In this document: positions 10,001 through 16,856 of the stretch, in pieces
Position numbering within the stretch: the first letter of the stretch is position 1
Layout: each line of letters starts with the position of its first letter
NCBI RefSeq assembly: GCF_022698165.1
Contig: NZ_JALDAY010000006.1
Coordinates: forward strand, 310,001 to 374,000
Reading direction: 5' to 3'
Length of the DNA: 64,000 bases
Origin: Streptomyces cylindrosporus
GTDB lineage: Bacteria; Actinomycetota; Actinomycetes; Streptomycetales; Streptomycetaceae
Position numbers and translations under genes: made by a program
Notes under the pieces: generated by a model
Database searches by the model: none
The model's input: only the letters and a program-made list of their open reading frames with translations
Told to the model about the DNA's origin: nothing

Positions 10001-11252
10001 GCTGTCGACGGGCGGCCTGTACGGCGAGCGGGCCGGCTGGTCCCTGCCGGGCTACCCGGACGACACCTGGAAGAAGGTGTCCCTGCCGGCGACCGACACC
10101 CGCCCCGGCGTCTCCTGGTACCGCACCGACGCCGAACTGGACCTGCCGCGCGGCCAGGACACCTCGCTCGGTCTGACCTTCACCGACGACCCGTCACGCA
10201 AGTACCGGGCCACGATCTTCGTCAACGGCTGGCAGGTCGGCAACTACGTCAACTACCTCGGCCCGCAGGACACGTTCCCGGTCCCCAACGGCATCCTGAA
10301 CCCGAACGGCCACAACAGCATCGCCATCGCCGTGTGGAACCTGGACGGCAGCACCGGCGGCCTCGGCAAGGTCTCCCTCACCGACTACGGCAGCTACGCC
10401 TCCTCCCTGCGCGTCGCACAGAACGACAGCCCGCGCTACGACGCCCGCACCTACGCGATGCCGAAGCGTCCGGGAGCGGACGTCACCCTGGACGTGCCGG
10501 ACACCGCCCAGCCCGAACAGGCCTTCACGGCACGGGCGACGGTACGGGTGCCCAAGGACCGGCCGGCCGCCTCCCAGCTGAAGGCCGCGCTCTCGGCGCC
10601 CGACGGCTGGGACGTGAGCGCCGCGAGCCCCACGTCCGTCGACCGCCTGCGCTCCGGTCAGTCGGCCACCTTCACCTGGAAGGTCCGGCCACCGGCCGGG
10701 ACTCTGCCCTCCGCCTCGGCGCTCACCGCCACGGTGGACTACCGGCAGGCCGGACGGCAGGCCACCGGCTCCGACGAGCGGATCGTCGGCGGCATCCCAC
10801 CGGCCCCGCCGGCCGGGAAGAGCGCGGTGAGCGACCTGCCGTTCCTGTCCTCCACCAACGGGTGGGGCCCGGTGGAACGCGACACCAGCGTCGGCGAACA
10901 GGCGGCCGGCGACGGCCGCCCCATCACGATCGCCGGTGTCGGCTACACCAAGGGCCTGGGCACCAACTCGGTCAGCGACGTCGAGCTCTACCTCGCCGGA
11001 AACTGCTCGCGGTTGACGGCGAACGTCGGTGTCGACGACGAGACGGGTGGCGCGGGAACGGTCACGTTCTCCGTGATCGCCGACGGCAAGACCCTGGTGA
11101 CCACGCCGACGATCCGCGGCAAACAGGCCGCGGTGCCGATCGACGTCGACATCAGCGGCGCCCAGGTCGTCGACCTGAAGGTCGGTGACGCCGGGGACGG
11201 CAACGGCAACGATCACGGCGACTGGGGGACGCCTACGCTGACGTGCGGCTAG
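7077..11252 (+). CDS. secreted beta-galactosidase, GH35, with C-terminal NPCBM domain
   Basis: Large exported glycosidase of 1391 residues that should release terminal beta-galactose from plant-type polysaccharides or oligosaccharides. After a signal peptide ending near AAARD, the GH35 barrel begins at FLVDGKRTYLWSGEFHYFR. The acid/base is Glu217 in VENEYY and the nucleophile Glu300 in YSPEFQGG, both in family context. Jelly-roll galactose-binding-like domains follow, and residues from about 1250 form an NPCBM carbohydrate-binding module (LPFLSSTNGWGPVERD, then VDDETGG). The GTG at 7077 is chosen because GAGAGGGAGG precedes it directly; a more upstream start would sit inside the leader repeats. 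It faces a rhamnosidase gene across a shared terminator, suggesting a role in degrading galactose- and rhamnose-containing plant polymers. Confidence 0.9.
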   Translation: MRSDRIDSQAARPVRRRWWQAVLSAAATIALAAGMTAPAAARDTGGQAPATVAGATAQAHTVSFDGYSFLVDGKRTYLWSGEFHYFRLPSQDLWRDIFQKMKAAGFNSTSLYFDWGYHSPKPGVYDFTGVRDVDKLLDMAEEAGLYVIARPAPYINAEVDSGGLPGWLTTKAGHNRSDDPEFLKYADEWLTQIDRIIARHQLTNGTGSVIAYQVENEYYDGSAAGRSYMKHLEDKARADGITVPLTGNNNGTFNSGTGALDVDGPDSYPQGFDCSNPTKWNGVPDISYDHPAGKPLYSPEFQGGAFDPWGGPGYDKCAQLINEQFANVFYKQNIAVGATAQSFYMTYGGTNWGWLGMPQNYTSYDYGAAIRETRQLDPKYYEDKLIGYFTQAVAPLTKTDAIRATPPDDSAVVDTARINPDTKTQFHVLRHGNSTSTAVDKAHISLDFNAQPVTDTTYTWDDPDSALQYSGSWSHVADTSYTGGDYKHTESFSNKAGDSLTVPFDGTAIRWIGSKTNNHGYADVYLDGDKVATVDDSGSENQAVLFQKTGLAGGSHTLKIVVTGSHSSGSTDNYVAIDAIDVPTGTAAEEPTYPVVPQQPGTAITLDGRDSHVIVANYPLGDQQLQYSTSEIMTDATIADRDVAVLYGDAGSDGESVLRYSSKPTVTADGGTVTTTWDPDSGDLRLNYTHKGLIRVSVTGGGKRPLLLLVGDKATAETFWRQDTASGPVLVRGTHLLRTATSRNDGRTVALTGDNADDKNIEVFTSARQVTWNGRAVNTRTTDTGSLTGTIPVAAAVHLPALTNWKHADESPEAAPGFDDTTWQVADKTTTNSVSGINKLPVLYADDYGFHTGNTWYRGRFHATGKETGVHLVSDSGGGAQAFSAWLNGTFLGSSTTGSADFTFPADAVKAKGDNVLSVLTVNMGHEEDYNSTNGNKTARGLTSASLVGAPLTSVTWRVQGVRGGEDLLDTVRGPLSTGGLYGERAGWSLPGYPDDTWKKVSLPATDTRPGVSWYRTDAELDLPRGQDTSLGLTFTDDPSRKYRATIFVNGWQVGNYVNYLGPQDTFPVPNGILNPNGHNSIAIAVWNLDGSTGGLGKVSLTDYGSYASSLRVAQNDSPRYDARTYAMPKRPGADVTLDVPDTAQPEQAFTARATVRVPKDRPAASQLKAALSAPDGWDVSAASPTSVDRLRSGQSATFTWKVRPPAGTLPSASALTATVDYRQAGRQATGSDERIVGGIPPAPPAGKSAVSDLPFLSSTNGWGPVERDTSVGEQAAGDGRPITIAGVGYTKGLGTNSVSDVELYLAGNCSRLTANVGVDDETGGAGTVTFSVIADGKTLVTTPTIRGKQAAVPIDVDISGAQVVDLKVGDAGDGNGNDHGDWGTPTLTCG

Positions 11253-11268
11253 CCGCGCGACCGTAACT

Positions 11269-11307
11269 CGCCTGCGGCGGAAGGGCTTTGCTCCTCCGCC
11301 GCAGGCG
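11269..11307. terminator. bidirectional terminator between GH35 and GH78 genes
   Basis: Perfect 13-base inverted repeat: CGCCTGCGGCGGA (11269-11281) and its complement (11295-11307), with a 13-base loop. It lies between two convergent stop codons (11252 and 11326). There is only a short T-run on the plus side, common for Streptomyces terminators. Confidence 0.8.
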
Positions 11308-11325
11308 TTCAACTGGGGCCGGGCG

Positions 11326-13971
11326 TCAACCGTCCCGACGGGCGGTGAAGTCGTGCGTGCCCGGGGGCAGTTCGGAGATCGTGACGCGGCCGTCGACGAC
11401 GCCGACCGTGGCGTCGCGGCCATGGCGTCCGTCCCACACCTGACGGTTCCCGGCCCGCACGGTCAGGTGACGACCCCCCGGTACGGCGATCGTCGCTCGG
11501 GTGCCGTGGGGGACGACGACGGTGAGGTGGAAGGTGCCCCCGGAGTTCTCCCAGGCGACGCGCAACGGGCCGTGCGGGGTGGGGAGTTGGCCCTGCGCCC
11601 AGGCGACGTCGCCGGGATGCGGGCGTACCTCCCAGGTGGCGTAGCCGGGGGAGGTCGGGCGGGCGCCCAGCAGGTGGTGCGTGAGCGCGGGCAGGACGCC
11701 CGTGGACCAGCCGTGCGCCATGCTCGTGTACGCGTCCTCGTACAGGGAGCCGTTCGGGCCGATGCCCTCCCAGTTCGTGATGCCGGGGTCGTGGGTGTCC
11801 ATCCAGCCGTAGGTACGCCGGATCTGGTCCAGCGCCGAGTCGGCGCGCCCGGCCTCGAAACGGGCCACGATCTCCGGGTACGAGGTGAAGGCGTACACGC
11901 GCTGTGAGGCGCCGTCGAAGATCGTGTCGTTGTCCATGAACGCGTTGCCGTACGGGCGGCGGGTCGTGGCGTCGAGGTGGGCCAGGGCCGATGCCGCGCG
12001 GTCGGCGTCGGCGACGCCCGCGGTGACGGCGAGGGCGTTGCCGTCCTGGGCGTGGCGGGCCGCGCCGGTGCCGGAGTCGAGGTAGGCGCCGGCGGCGTCG
12101 TCCCACAGGTGCGTGTTGACCGCGTCCTTCACGGTCGCGGCCCGTGCCGTCCAGCGGGCGGCGTCGGCCTCGTGGCCCAGCAGGCGGGCCAGCCGGGCGG
12201 CGTCCGTGAGGGCCTGGACGTACAGGACGTTGTAGTAGGTGATGCGTCCGGTGCGCGGCAGGAAGGCGTAGTCGCCGTATCCGCCGGTGTTGTTGAGGCC
12301 CTTGCTCAGCAGGCCCGCGTCGTCGGTGACGCTCGGGTACCAGACGTCGAGGACCTTCAGCAGCTGGGGGTAGTAGCGGGCGGCGTAGGTGCGGTCGCCG
12401 GTGTAGAGCACGTAGTCCCAGCTGCAGGTGACCCACCACAGCGGATAGTCGAACAGGGCGAGGGTGTACGAGGCGATCGACGCCGGTGGGATCCAGCCGT
12501 CGGCGCGCTGGTGTTCGGCGAGGTCGGCCAGGACGTTGCGGGCGGCGGCCGCGGCGTCGTCGTGGGTGAGGTACAGGGTGGGTGCAGAGACGGCCAGATC
12601 GCCGACGTACGGGTCGCGGTCGCGTTTCGCGCCGTCGTGCAGGACGAGTCTGCCCTCCAGGGAAGCGGTCCAGGCGTTGCGCGGGTCGACGTCGTCCTGG
12701 CGGAAGGTGTCGGTGACCAGTTCGTTGGTGTAGGCGGCCCCGTACCAGTAGCGGTTGAGGTCGTCGTCCGAGCACAGGAACCAGCCGCGGTAGGTGGCGG
12801 GGGTGCCCAGGTAGGCGGTGAAGTCGAGGCTGACGGCGTCGATCTCGACCGTGCCCCAGGGCTGGGCGGCGGGGGCGTCGGAGGCCAGGGCGTCGAGGGT
12901 GACGCGCAGATAGCGGAAGCCGTGCAGGCCGTCGGCGTAGACCTTGTCGCCGCTCTGGAAGCCCTTGCGGTCGCTCCAGTCGGCGCCCTGGGCCGGGACG
13001 GCGAACTGGTCGCAGCCCTGGCCGGCGCCGCCGGCCTGGTCGGATCGAGTGAAGTCGGAGCGGTCGGTGAGGAACTGGCGGGTCTCGGAGAAGGCCAGGC
13101 GTACGCCCGGTGAGTTGTCCGAGGCGGAGGTGAAGCGGATGCGCGGGTATCCGACGACGACCTTGCCGAAGTCGATCGTGACGCTGGGGGCAACGACCGG
13201 TTCGACCGGCTCGGGCCACACCTCGTTGATCCGGGTGAAGGCGCCGCGCGGGGTGTCCTGGACGCCGGTCACGGTGATGCGGACCTGGTTCGTCGACACG
13301 GGTGCGGTGAAGGGCACCGCCCGCTGGATGACATCGTTGTCGGCAACTGTCGCGGCGGTCTGCCAGCCGTCGCCGGCCAGGACGTCGACCGTGAAGTCGG
13401 TCGGCACGCCGTCGCTGTTGGAGATCACGGTGATCCCGGACAGCTCCTGCGGCTCGGGCAGGGTGATGGTCAGGGTGTCGGGGAAGGCGCCGAGCGTGTC
13501 GTCGTTCCAGAAGGTGTCCGGGTTGCCGTCGACGGCGTTGGCGGCGTCGTAGGTGCGTGGTTGCCCGTCGTTGCCGTTGTTGCCGGCGTGCGTCGAGGAG
13601 GCCTGGGCCGTGGTGCCCTGCGGCCAGCGCGGGGCGGGGGTCGGCTGCGGGCGGTGCAGGACCGTTCTGGCGCCGCCGGGTTTGAGCAGGGCGTCGGGGT
13701 TGCGGACGTCACCGGTCGGGGCGAGGGCGCGCGCAGGTCGTACCGTGCGGGACGCGGGTCCTTGGACATAGCGCTGCCAGCCCGTGCCGAGGCGTGGCAC
13801 GCCGGGGGCTTTCGCCGCGGCCGTGTCCGCGCCGGGGGTCGCCGCGGCCGGGGTGGCACTCAGGGGGCCGGCGGTCAGGGCGGCGGCTCCCGCACCGGCT
13901 CCGGCCGCCAGGACCGTGCGACGGCCGGGGCCGGGTTGTCCGGTGTTCGGCGTTGTGCTGCTGGAAGTCAT
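11326..13971 (-). CDS. secreted alpha-L-rhamnosidase-like glycosidase (GH78-type)
   Basis: Exported protein of 881 residues expected to cleave alpha-L-rhamnosides. The N-terminus is a Tat-type signal (GRRTVLAAGAGAGAAAL). A discoidin/F5-8C-like carbohydrate-binding segment follows near residues 120-260 (AVDGNPDTFWND). The C-terminal half is an (alpha/alpha)6 barrel with rhamnosidase-like motifs DDVDPRNAW, YPLWWVTCSWDY and THDPGITNWEG, then a small beta-sandwich. The ATG at 13971 is preferred because GAGGTGCC stands just before it and the Tat signal begins eight codons in; longer in-frame starts run through the operator region. It is convergent with the GH35 gene. A LacI-type operator lies directly upstream. 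Substrate assignment to rhamnose rests on family resemblance. Confidence 0.85.
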   Translation of the reverse strand: MTSSSTTPNTGQPGPGRRTVLAAGAGAGAAALTAGPLSATPAAATPGADTAAAKAPGVPRLGTGWQRYVQGPASRTVRPARALAPTGDVRNPDALLKPGGARTVLHRPQPTPAPRWPQGTTAQASSTHAGNNGNDGQPRTYDAANAVDGNPDTFWNDDTLGAFPDTLTITLPEPQELSGITVISNSDGVPTDFTVDVLAGDGWQTAATVADNDVIQRAVPFTAPVSTNQVRITVTGVQDTPRGAFTRINEVWPEPVEPVVAPSVTIDFGKVVVGYPRIRFTSASDNSPGVRLAFSETRQFLTDRSDFTRSDQAGGAGQGCDQFAVPAQGADWSDRKGFQSGDKVYADGLHGFRYLRVTLDALASDAPAAQPWGTVEIDAVSLDFTAYLGTPATYRGWFLCSDDDLNRYWYGAAYTNELVTDTFRQDDVDPRNAWTASLEGRLVLHDGAKRDRDPYVGDLAVSAPTLYLTHDDAAAAARNVLADLAEHQRADGWIPPASIASYTLALFDYPLWWVTCSWDYVLYTGDRTYAARYYPQLLKVLDVWYPSVTDDAGLLSKGLNNTGGYGDYAFLPRTGRITYYNVLYVQALTDAARLARLLGHEADAARWTARAATVKDAVNTHLWDDAAGAYLDSGTGAARHAQDGNALAVTAGVADADRAASALAHLDATTRRPYGNAFMDNDTIFDGASQRVYAFTSYPEIVARFEAGRADSALDQIRRTYGWMDTHDPGITNWEGIGPNGSLYEDAYTSMAHGWSTGVLPALTHHLLGARPTSPGYATWEVRPHPGDVAWAQGQLPTPHGPLRVAWENSGGTFHLTVVVPHGTRATIAVPGGRHLTVRAGNRQVWDGRHGRDATVGVVDGRVTISELPPGTHDFTARRDG

Positions 13972-13994
13972 GGCACCTCGTCCCTCGAAGGCGA

Positions 13995-14021
13995 TTGAAA
14001 CGGCGGCTTGAAACGATTCAA
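13995..14021 (-). promoter_or_regulatory. LacI-type operator before the GH78 gene
   Basis: TTGAAACGATTCAA (14008-14021) is a near-palindrome with a central CG, the form used by LacI-family sugar repressors. A second TTGAAACG half-copy lies at 13995-14002, 13 bases away. The pair sits 24-50 bases before the rhamnosidase start, where it would block transcription. No LacI-family gene is inside the window. Confidence 0.5.
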
Positions 14022-14221
14022 TATGCTGAGGCAGGGAGACGGTATCCCAAGACCTTGACTGCGTACAGACACCGCGCAGCTCCTCCACCGGGGCCACGGG
14101 GCGGACGGGACGCCCGGGCCGACGGGCGCCGGGAATCTCCGTCCGCCCCTCTGTACATACATCCGGGATGGATGTTTTCTGGAAGTCCAGCCCCCAACCG
14201 GTCCCCCACGGGGAGGTCGAC

Positions 14222-15097
14222 ATGGCGCACAGCGAAGACCTCGGAGTCGCCCGCACGGTGCACTTGCCGCAGGGGGTGATCGCCTACCGGGAACGCGGCG
14301 ACGGGCCGCCCGTGCTGTTCGTGCACGGGCTGCTGGTCAACGCCGACCTGTGGCGGCACGTGGTGCCGGCCGTCGCGAACGCCGGATACCGCTGTCTGGC
14401 CCCGGACTGGCCGCTGGGCTCGCACGAGCACCCCATGAACCCGCGGGCAGACCTGAGCCCGCCCGCTCTGGCCGCGCTCGTCGCCGACTTCCTCGCCGCC
14501 CTCGACCTCACCGACGTCACCGTGGTCGCCAACGACACCGGCGGGGCGCTGGTCCAGATCATGATGGCCCGCCATCCGGAGCGGATCGGCCGGGTCGTGC
14601 TCACCGACTGCGACAGTCTGGAACGGTTCTTCCCACCTCTGTTCGCCTACCTGCCCGTGCTGGCGCGGCTGCCGGGATCGGGGTGGCTGATCGCCCAGTT
14701 CCTGCGGCCCCGGATGCTGCGCCGGCTGCCGTTCGCCTTCGGGCTGCTGTCCAAGGCGCCGATTCCGGCGGAGGTCATGGACTCCTATCTGCGGCCCGCC
14801 CGCCGGCATGCGGGTGTGCGCCGCGATCTGCGCCGCTTCCTCACGGGCGTCCACTGCCGGCACACCCTGGCCGCGGCCGAGTCGTTCCCCTCCTTCGACC
14901 GGCCCGTCCTGCTGGCCTGGGCCGAGGACGACCGTCTCTTCCCGCTCTCCCTGGCCCACCGGCTCGCCGCCCTGCTCCCCCACGCCCGACTCGCCCCGGT
15001 CGCCGACTCCCGCACCTTCATGCCCGAGGACCAGCCCGCCGCGCTCGCCGACCTCATCGCGGCCTTCGCCCAGACCCCCGCGCCAGAGCACCGATGA
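14222..15097 (+). CDS. alpha/beta hydrolase, haloalkane dehalogenase-like, canonical catalytic His not evident
   Basis: Cytosolic alpha/beta-hydrolase of 291 residues. It has the oxyanion segment VLFVHGLLVNADLW and a nucleophile elbow VVANDTGG whose nucleophile position is Asp105, as in haloalkane and haloacetate dehalogenases. The acid region is LLAWAEDDRLFP. Where dehalogenases show a catalytic His before a PEDQP-like turn, this protein reads DSRTFMPEDQP, so the His appears replaced. Start 14222 is chosen because GGGGAGGTCG precedes it; an ATG at 14168 lacks such a site. The next gene, a TetR regulator, starts within its stop codon (ATGA overlap), so the two form a unit. Real activity is unknown. 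Confidence 0.75.
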   Translation: MAHSEDLGVARTVHLPQGVIAYRERGDGPPVLFVHGLLVNADLWRHVVPAVANAGYRCLAPDWPLGSHEHPMNPRADLSPPALAALVADFLAALDLTDVTVVANDTGGALVQIMMARHPERIGRVVLTDCDSLERFFPPLFAYLPVLARLPGSGWLIAQFLRPRMLRRLPFAFGLLSKAPIPAEVMDSYLRPARRHAGVRRDLRRFLTGVHCRHTLAAAESFPSFDRPVLLAWAEDDRLFPLSLAHRLAALLPHARLAPVADSRTFMPEDQPAALADLIAAFAQTPAPEHR

Positions 15098-15696
15098 CCG
15101 AGCGGCGACGCCAGCAGGACCGCACCCGGGCGACCCGACAGGTGCTGATCAGCACGGCTCGGCGGCTGTTCGCGCAGCGCGGATTCGCCGCCGTGCCGGC
15201 CGAGGAGATCGTCGCCGAGGCCGGTCTGACGCGCGGTGCGCTGCGCCATCACTTCGGCGACAAACGCGAGTTGTTCCGCGCCGTGTTCGAAGAGCAGGAG
15301 CGCGACATCACCGACCGCGTCGCCGCCGCGCTCGCCGACGCCGACGGGTCGTGGAGCGCCGCCACCAAGGGGCTGTCCGCGTTCCTGGACGCCTGCGAGG
15401 ACCCCGAGGTGATCCGCATCGCGCTGACGGACGCCCCCGCCGTCCTCGGCTGGGCCGAATGGCGCGCCATCGAGGCCCGGCACGGGCTGGGCCTGGTCAT
15501 CGCCGGGCTCGACCAGGCCATGGCCGAGGGCATTCTCGTACGACAGCCCGCCGACGTCGTCGGCCATCTGCTCCTCAGCGCCGCGATCGAGGCCGCCCTG
15601 CTCATCGCCCAGGCACCCGATCCCCGCGCCGCGCGCGTCGAGGCCGAACAGGCTCTCCTCGCCCTGTTGGGCGGACTGCGGACGCCGAGTGAATGA
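15094..15696 (+). CDS. TetR-family transcriptional regulator
   Basis: Regulator of 200 residues with a standard N-terminal TetR helix-turn-helix (about residues 10-55: RQVLISTARRLFAQRGF, then IVAEAGLTRGALRHHFGDK). The ligand-binding C-terminal half is helical and divergent. The ATG overlaps the hydrolase stop codon (ATGA), so it is translated with the hydrolase and most likely controls that transcript. No clear palindrome was found before the hydrolase. Effector unknown. Confidence 0.9.
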   Translation: MTERRRQQDRTRATRQVLISTARRLFAQRGFAAVPAEEIVAEAGLTRGALRHHFGDKRELFRAVFEEQERDITDRVAAALADADGSWSAATKGLSAFLDACEDPEVIRIALTDAPAVLGWAEWRAIEARHGLGLVIAGLDQAMAEGILVRQPADVVGHLLLSAAIEAALLIAQAPDPRAARVEAEQALLALLGGLRTPSE

Positions 15697-15863
15697 CCGT
15701 CAGCGCAGCCGACTGCTGCCGTCGTCCTGCTCGCCTACCCCGGCAGGTTGAGTCCGCCGTCGGCTACCGCAGGAGTTGACTCCCGACGTAGGCCACTCGT
15801 TTGACGACGCCCGCCGCTTGGGCTGGGAGGCTCGCCGCACAACGAGAACCGAGGGGGAACCCA

Positions 15864-16274
15864 GTGAGCATCCTGAGGAAGGCGGCGGCCGGGGCTGCCG
15901 CGGCGACGCTCTGTCTGACCGGGGTCGTCGCATCGGCGGGCAGCGCCCAGGCGTCGAGCTGCACCATCACGAAGTGGCACTACACCGGCACCTACAAGTG
16001 CGGGACCAAGGTGCTGTCGGCCGACTGGACGGCGAACGGCAGCGTCGACGAGGTCTTCGTCATCGCACCCAACCGCCACATCTGGCACGTGTGGAAGAAC
16101 GCCGGCGGGTGGAAGGAGATGCCCGGAGGAGGACGGGCCGACAACACGACCGGCTACACGTTCTGGGACGGGATCGAGCGTTGCGTGATCGTCTACGTGA
16201 ACAGCGCCCCGCACTACTACCAGAACTGTTTCCGCAACGGGGCATGGCACACGTGGACCGTCGCGGGCGGGTGA
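15864..16274 (+). CDS. small secreted four-cysteine protein, unknown function
   Basis: Exported protein of 136 residues. It has a Sec-type signal peptide (SILRKAAAGAAAATLCL, ending at GSAQA-SS) and a mature part of about 105 residues containing four cysteines (SSC, YKC, ERC, QNC) that could form two disulfides. The mature part is rich in Trp, Tyr and His (HIWHVWKNAGGW, HYYQNCF). I do not recognise a family; the aromatic repeats suggest a small beta-rich binding or enzyme-inhibitor-like fold, but this is speculation. The GTG at 15864 follows GAGGGGGAA at normal spacing, and longer in-frame starts would spoil the signal peptide. It converges with an ArsR gene only ten bases away. Confidence 0.75.
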   Translation: MSILRKAAAGAAAATLCLTGVVASAGSAQASSCTITKWHYTGTYKCGTKVLSADWTANGSVDEVFVIAPNRHIWHVWKNAGGWKEMPGGGRADNTTGYTFWDGIERCVIVYVNSAPHYYQNCFRNGAWHTWTVAGG

Positions 16275-16284
16275 CAGGCCGCGC

Positions 16285-16635
16285 TCAGGACGCCGGTTTC
16301 GCCTCCTGCTGCGTGGCCTGGAGGTCGGCGAGGAGTTCCGCCTGGCCCGCCAGCACGCCCGAGAGGATGGTGCGGGCGACTCGCAGCAGCTCGGCGACGT
16401 AGGGGCTGGTCAGCGAGTAGTAGACGGTCGAGCCCTCCTTGCGGGTCACGACGAGGTTCGCGCGCCGCAGGACCGCGAGCTGCTGGGAGAGGTGGGCGGG
16501 CTCGATGCCGACCTCGGGCAGCATCTCGGAGACCGCGTGCTCGCGCTCGCTGAGCAGCTCCAGGACGCGGATACGGGCCGGGTGGCCGAGGGTCTTGAAG
16601 AACTCGGCCTTCAGTTGGTACAGCGGCGTACTCAT
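16285..16635 (-). CDS. ArsR-family winged-helix regulator lacking cysteines
   Basis: Regulator of 116 residues with the ArsR/SmtB winged helix (LKAEFFKTLGHPARIRVLELL, recognition region IEPAHLSQQLAVLRRANLV, wing VTRKEGSTVYYSL). It contains no cysteine at all, so it cannot be a thiol-based metal or persulfide sensor of the usual ArsR or BigR kind; another ligand or a His/Asp site is needed. The ATG at 16635 is chosen for GGAGGCGACGG in front of it. It lies downstream of a SulP transporter on the same strand but is probably transcribed separately. A long inverted repeat upstream shares its core with a site before the SulP gene, so ArsR plausibly controls both. Confidence 0.85.
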   Translation of the reverse strand: MSTPLYQLKAEFFKTLGHPARIRVLELLSEREHAVSEMLPEVGIEPAHLSQQLAVLRRANLVVTRKEGSTVYYSLTSPYVAELLRVARTILSGVLAGQAELLADLQATQQEAKPAS

Positions 16636-16794
16636 CGTGCCGTCGCCTCCCCGGCCCGACAGCACGGCCCCATCGGCCGGACCTCGGCGCATCGCTTCCA
16701 TCCACCCGTCGACAACATACGGCCATCCCCGCCCGCGGCACCGGGCGGACCGGCGTCGCACCGAGGAACCGAGCCGCCAAGTCCACCGGTGACG

Positions 16795-16830
16795 ACCTCA
16801 GGAATTGCCAATGTTAGCAATTCCTGAGGT
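16795..16830. promoter_or_regulatory. inverted repeat, AATTGC-N8-GCAATT core, between sulP and arsR genes
   Basis: Perfect 14-base arms, ACCTCAGGAATTGC and its complement, around 8 bases. The inner AATTGC-N8-GCAATT (16803-16822) recurs with identical spacing at 18744-18763 before the SulP gene. The site lies 27 bases after the SulP stop and about 175 bases before the ArsR start, so it may act as an ArsR operator, as the SulP terminator, or both. Confidence 0.6.
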
Positions 16831-16856
16831 ACCGGCGACAGGACCGGGCGGGCGGC

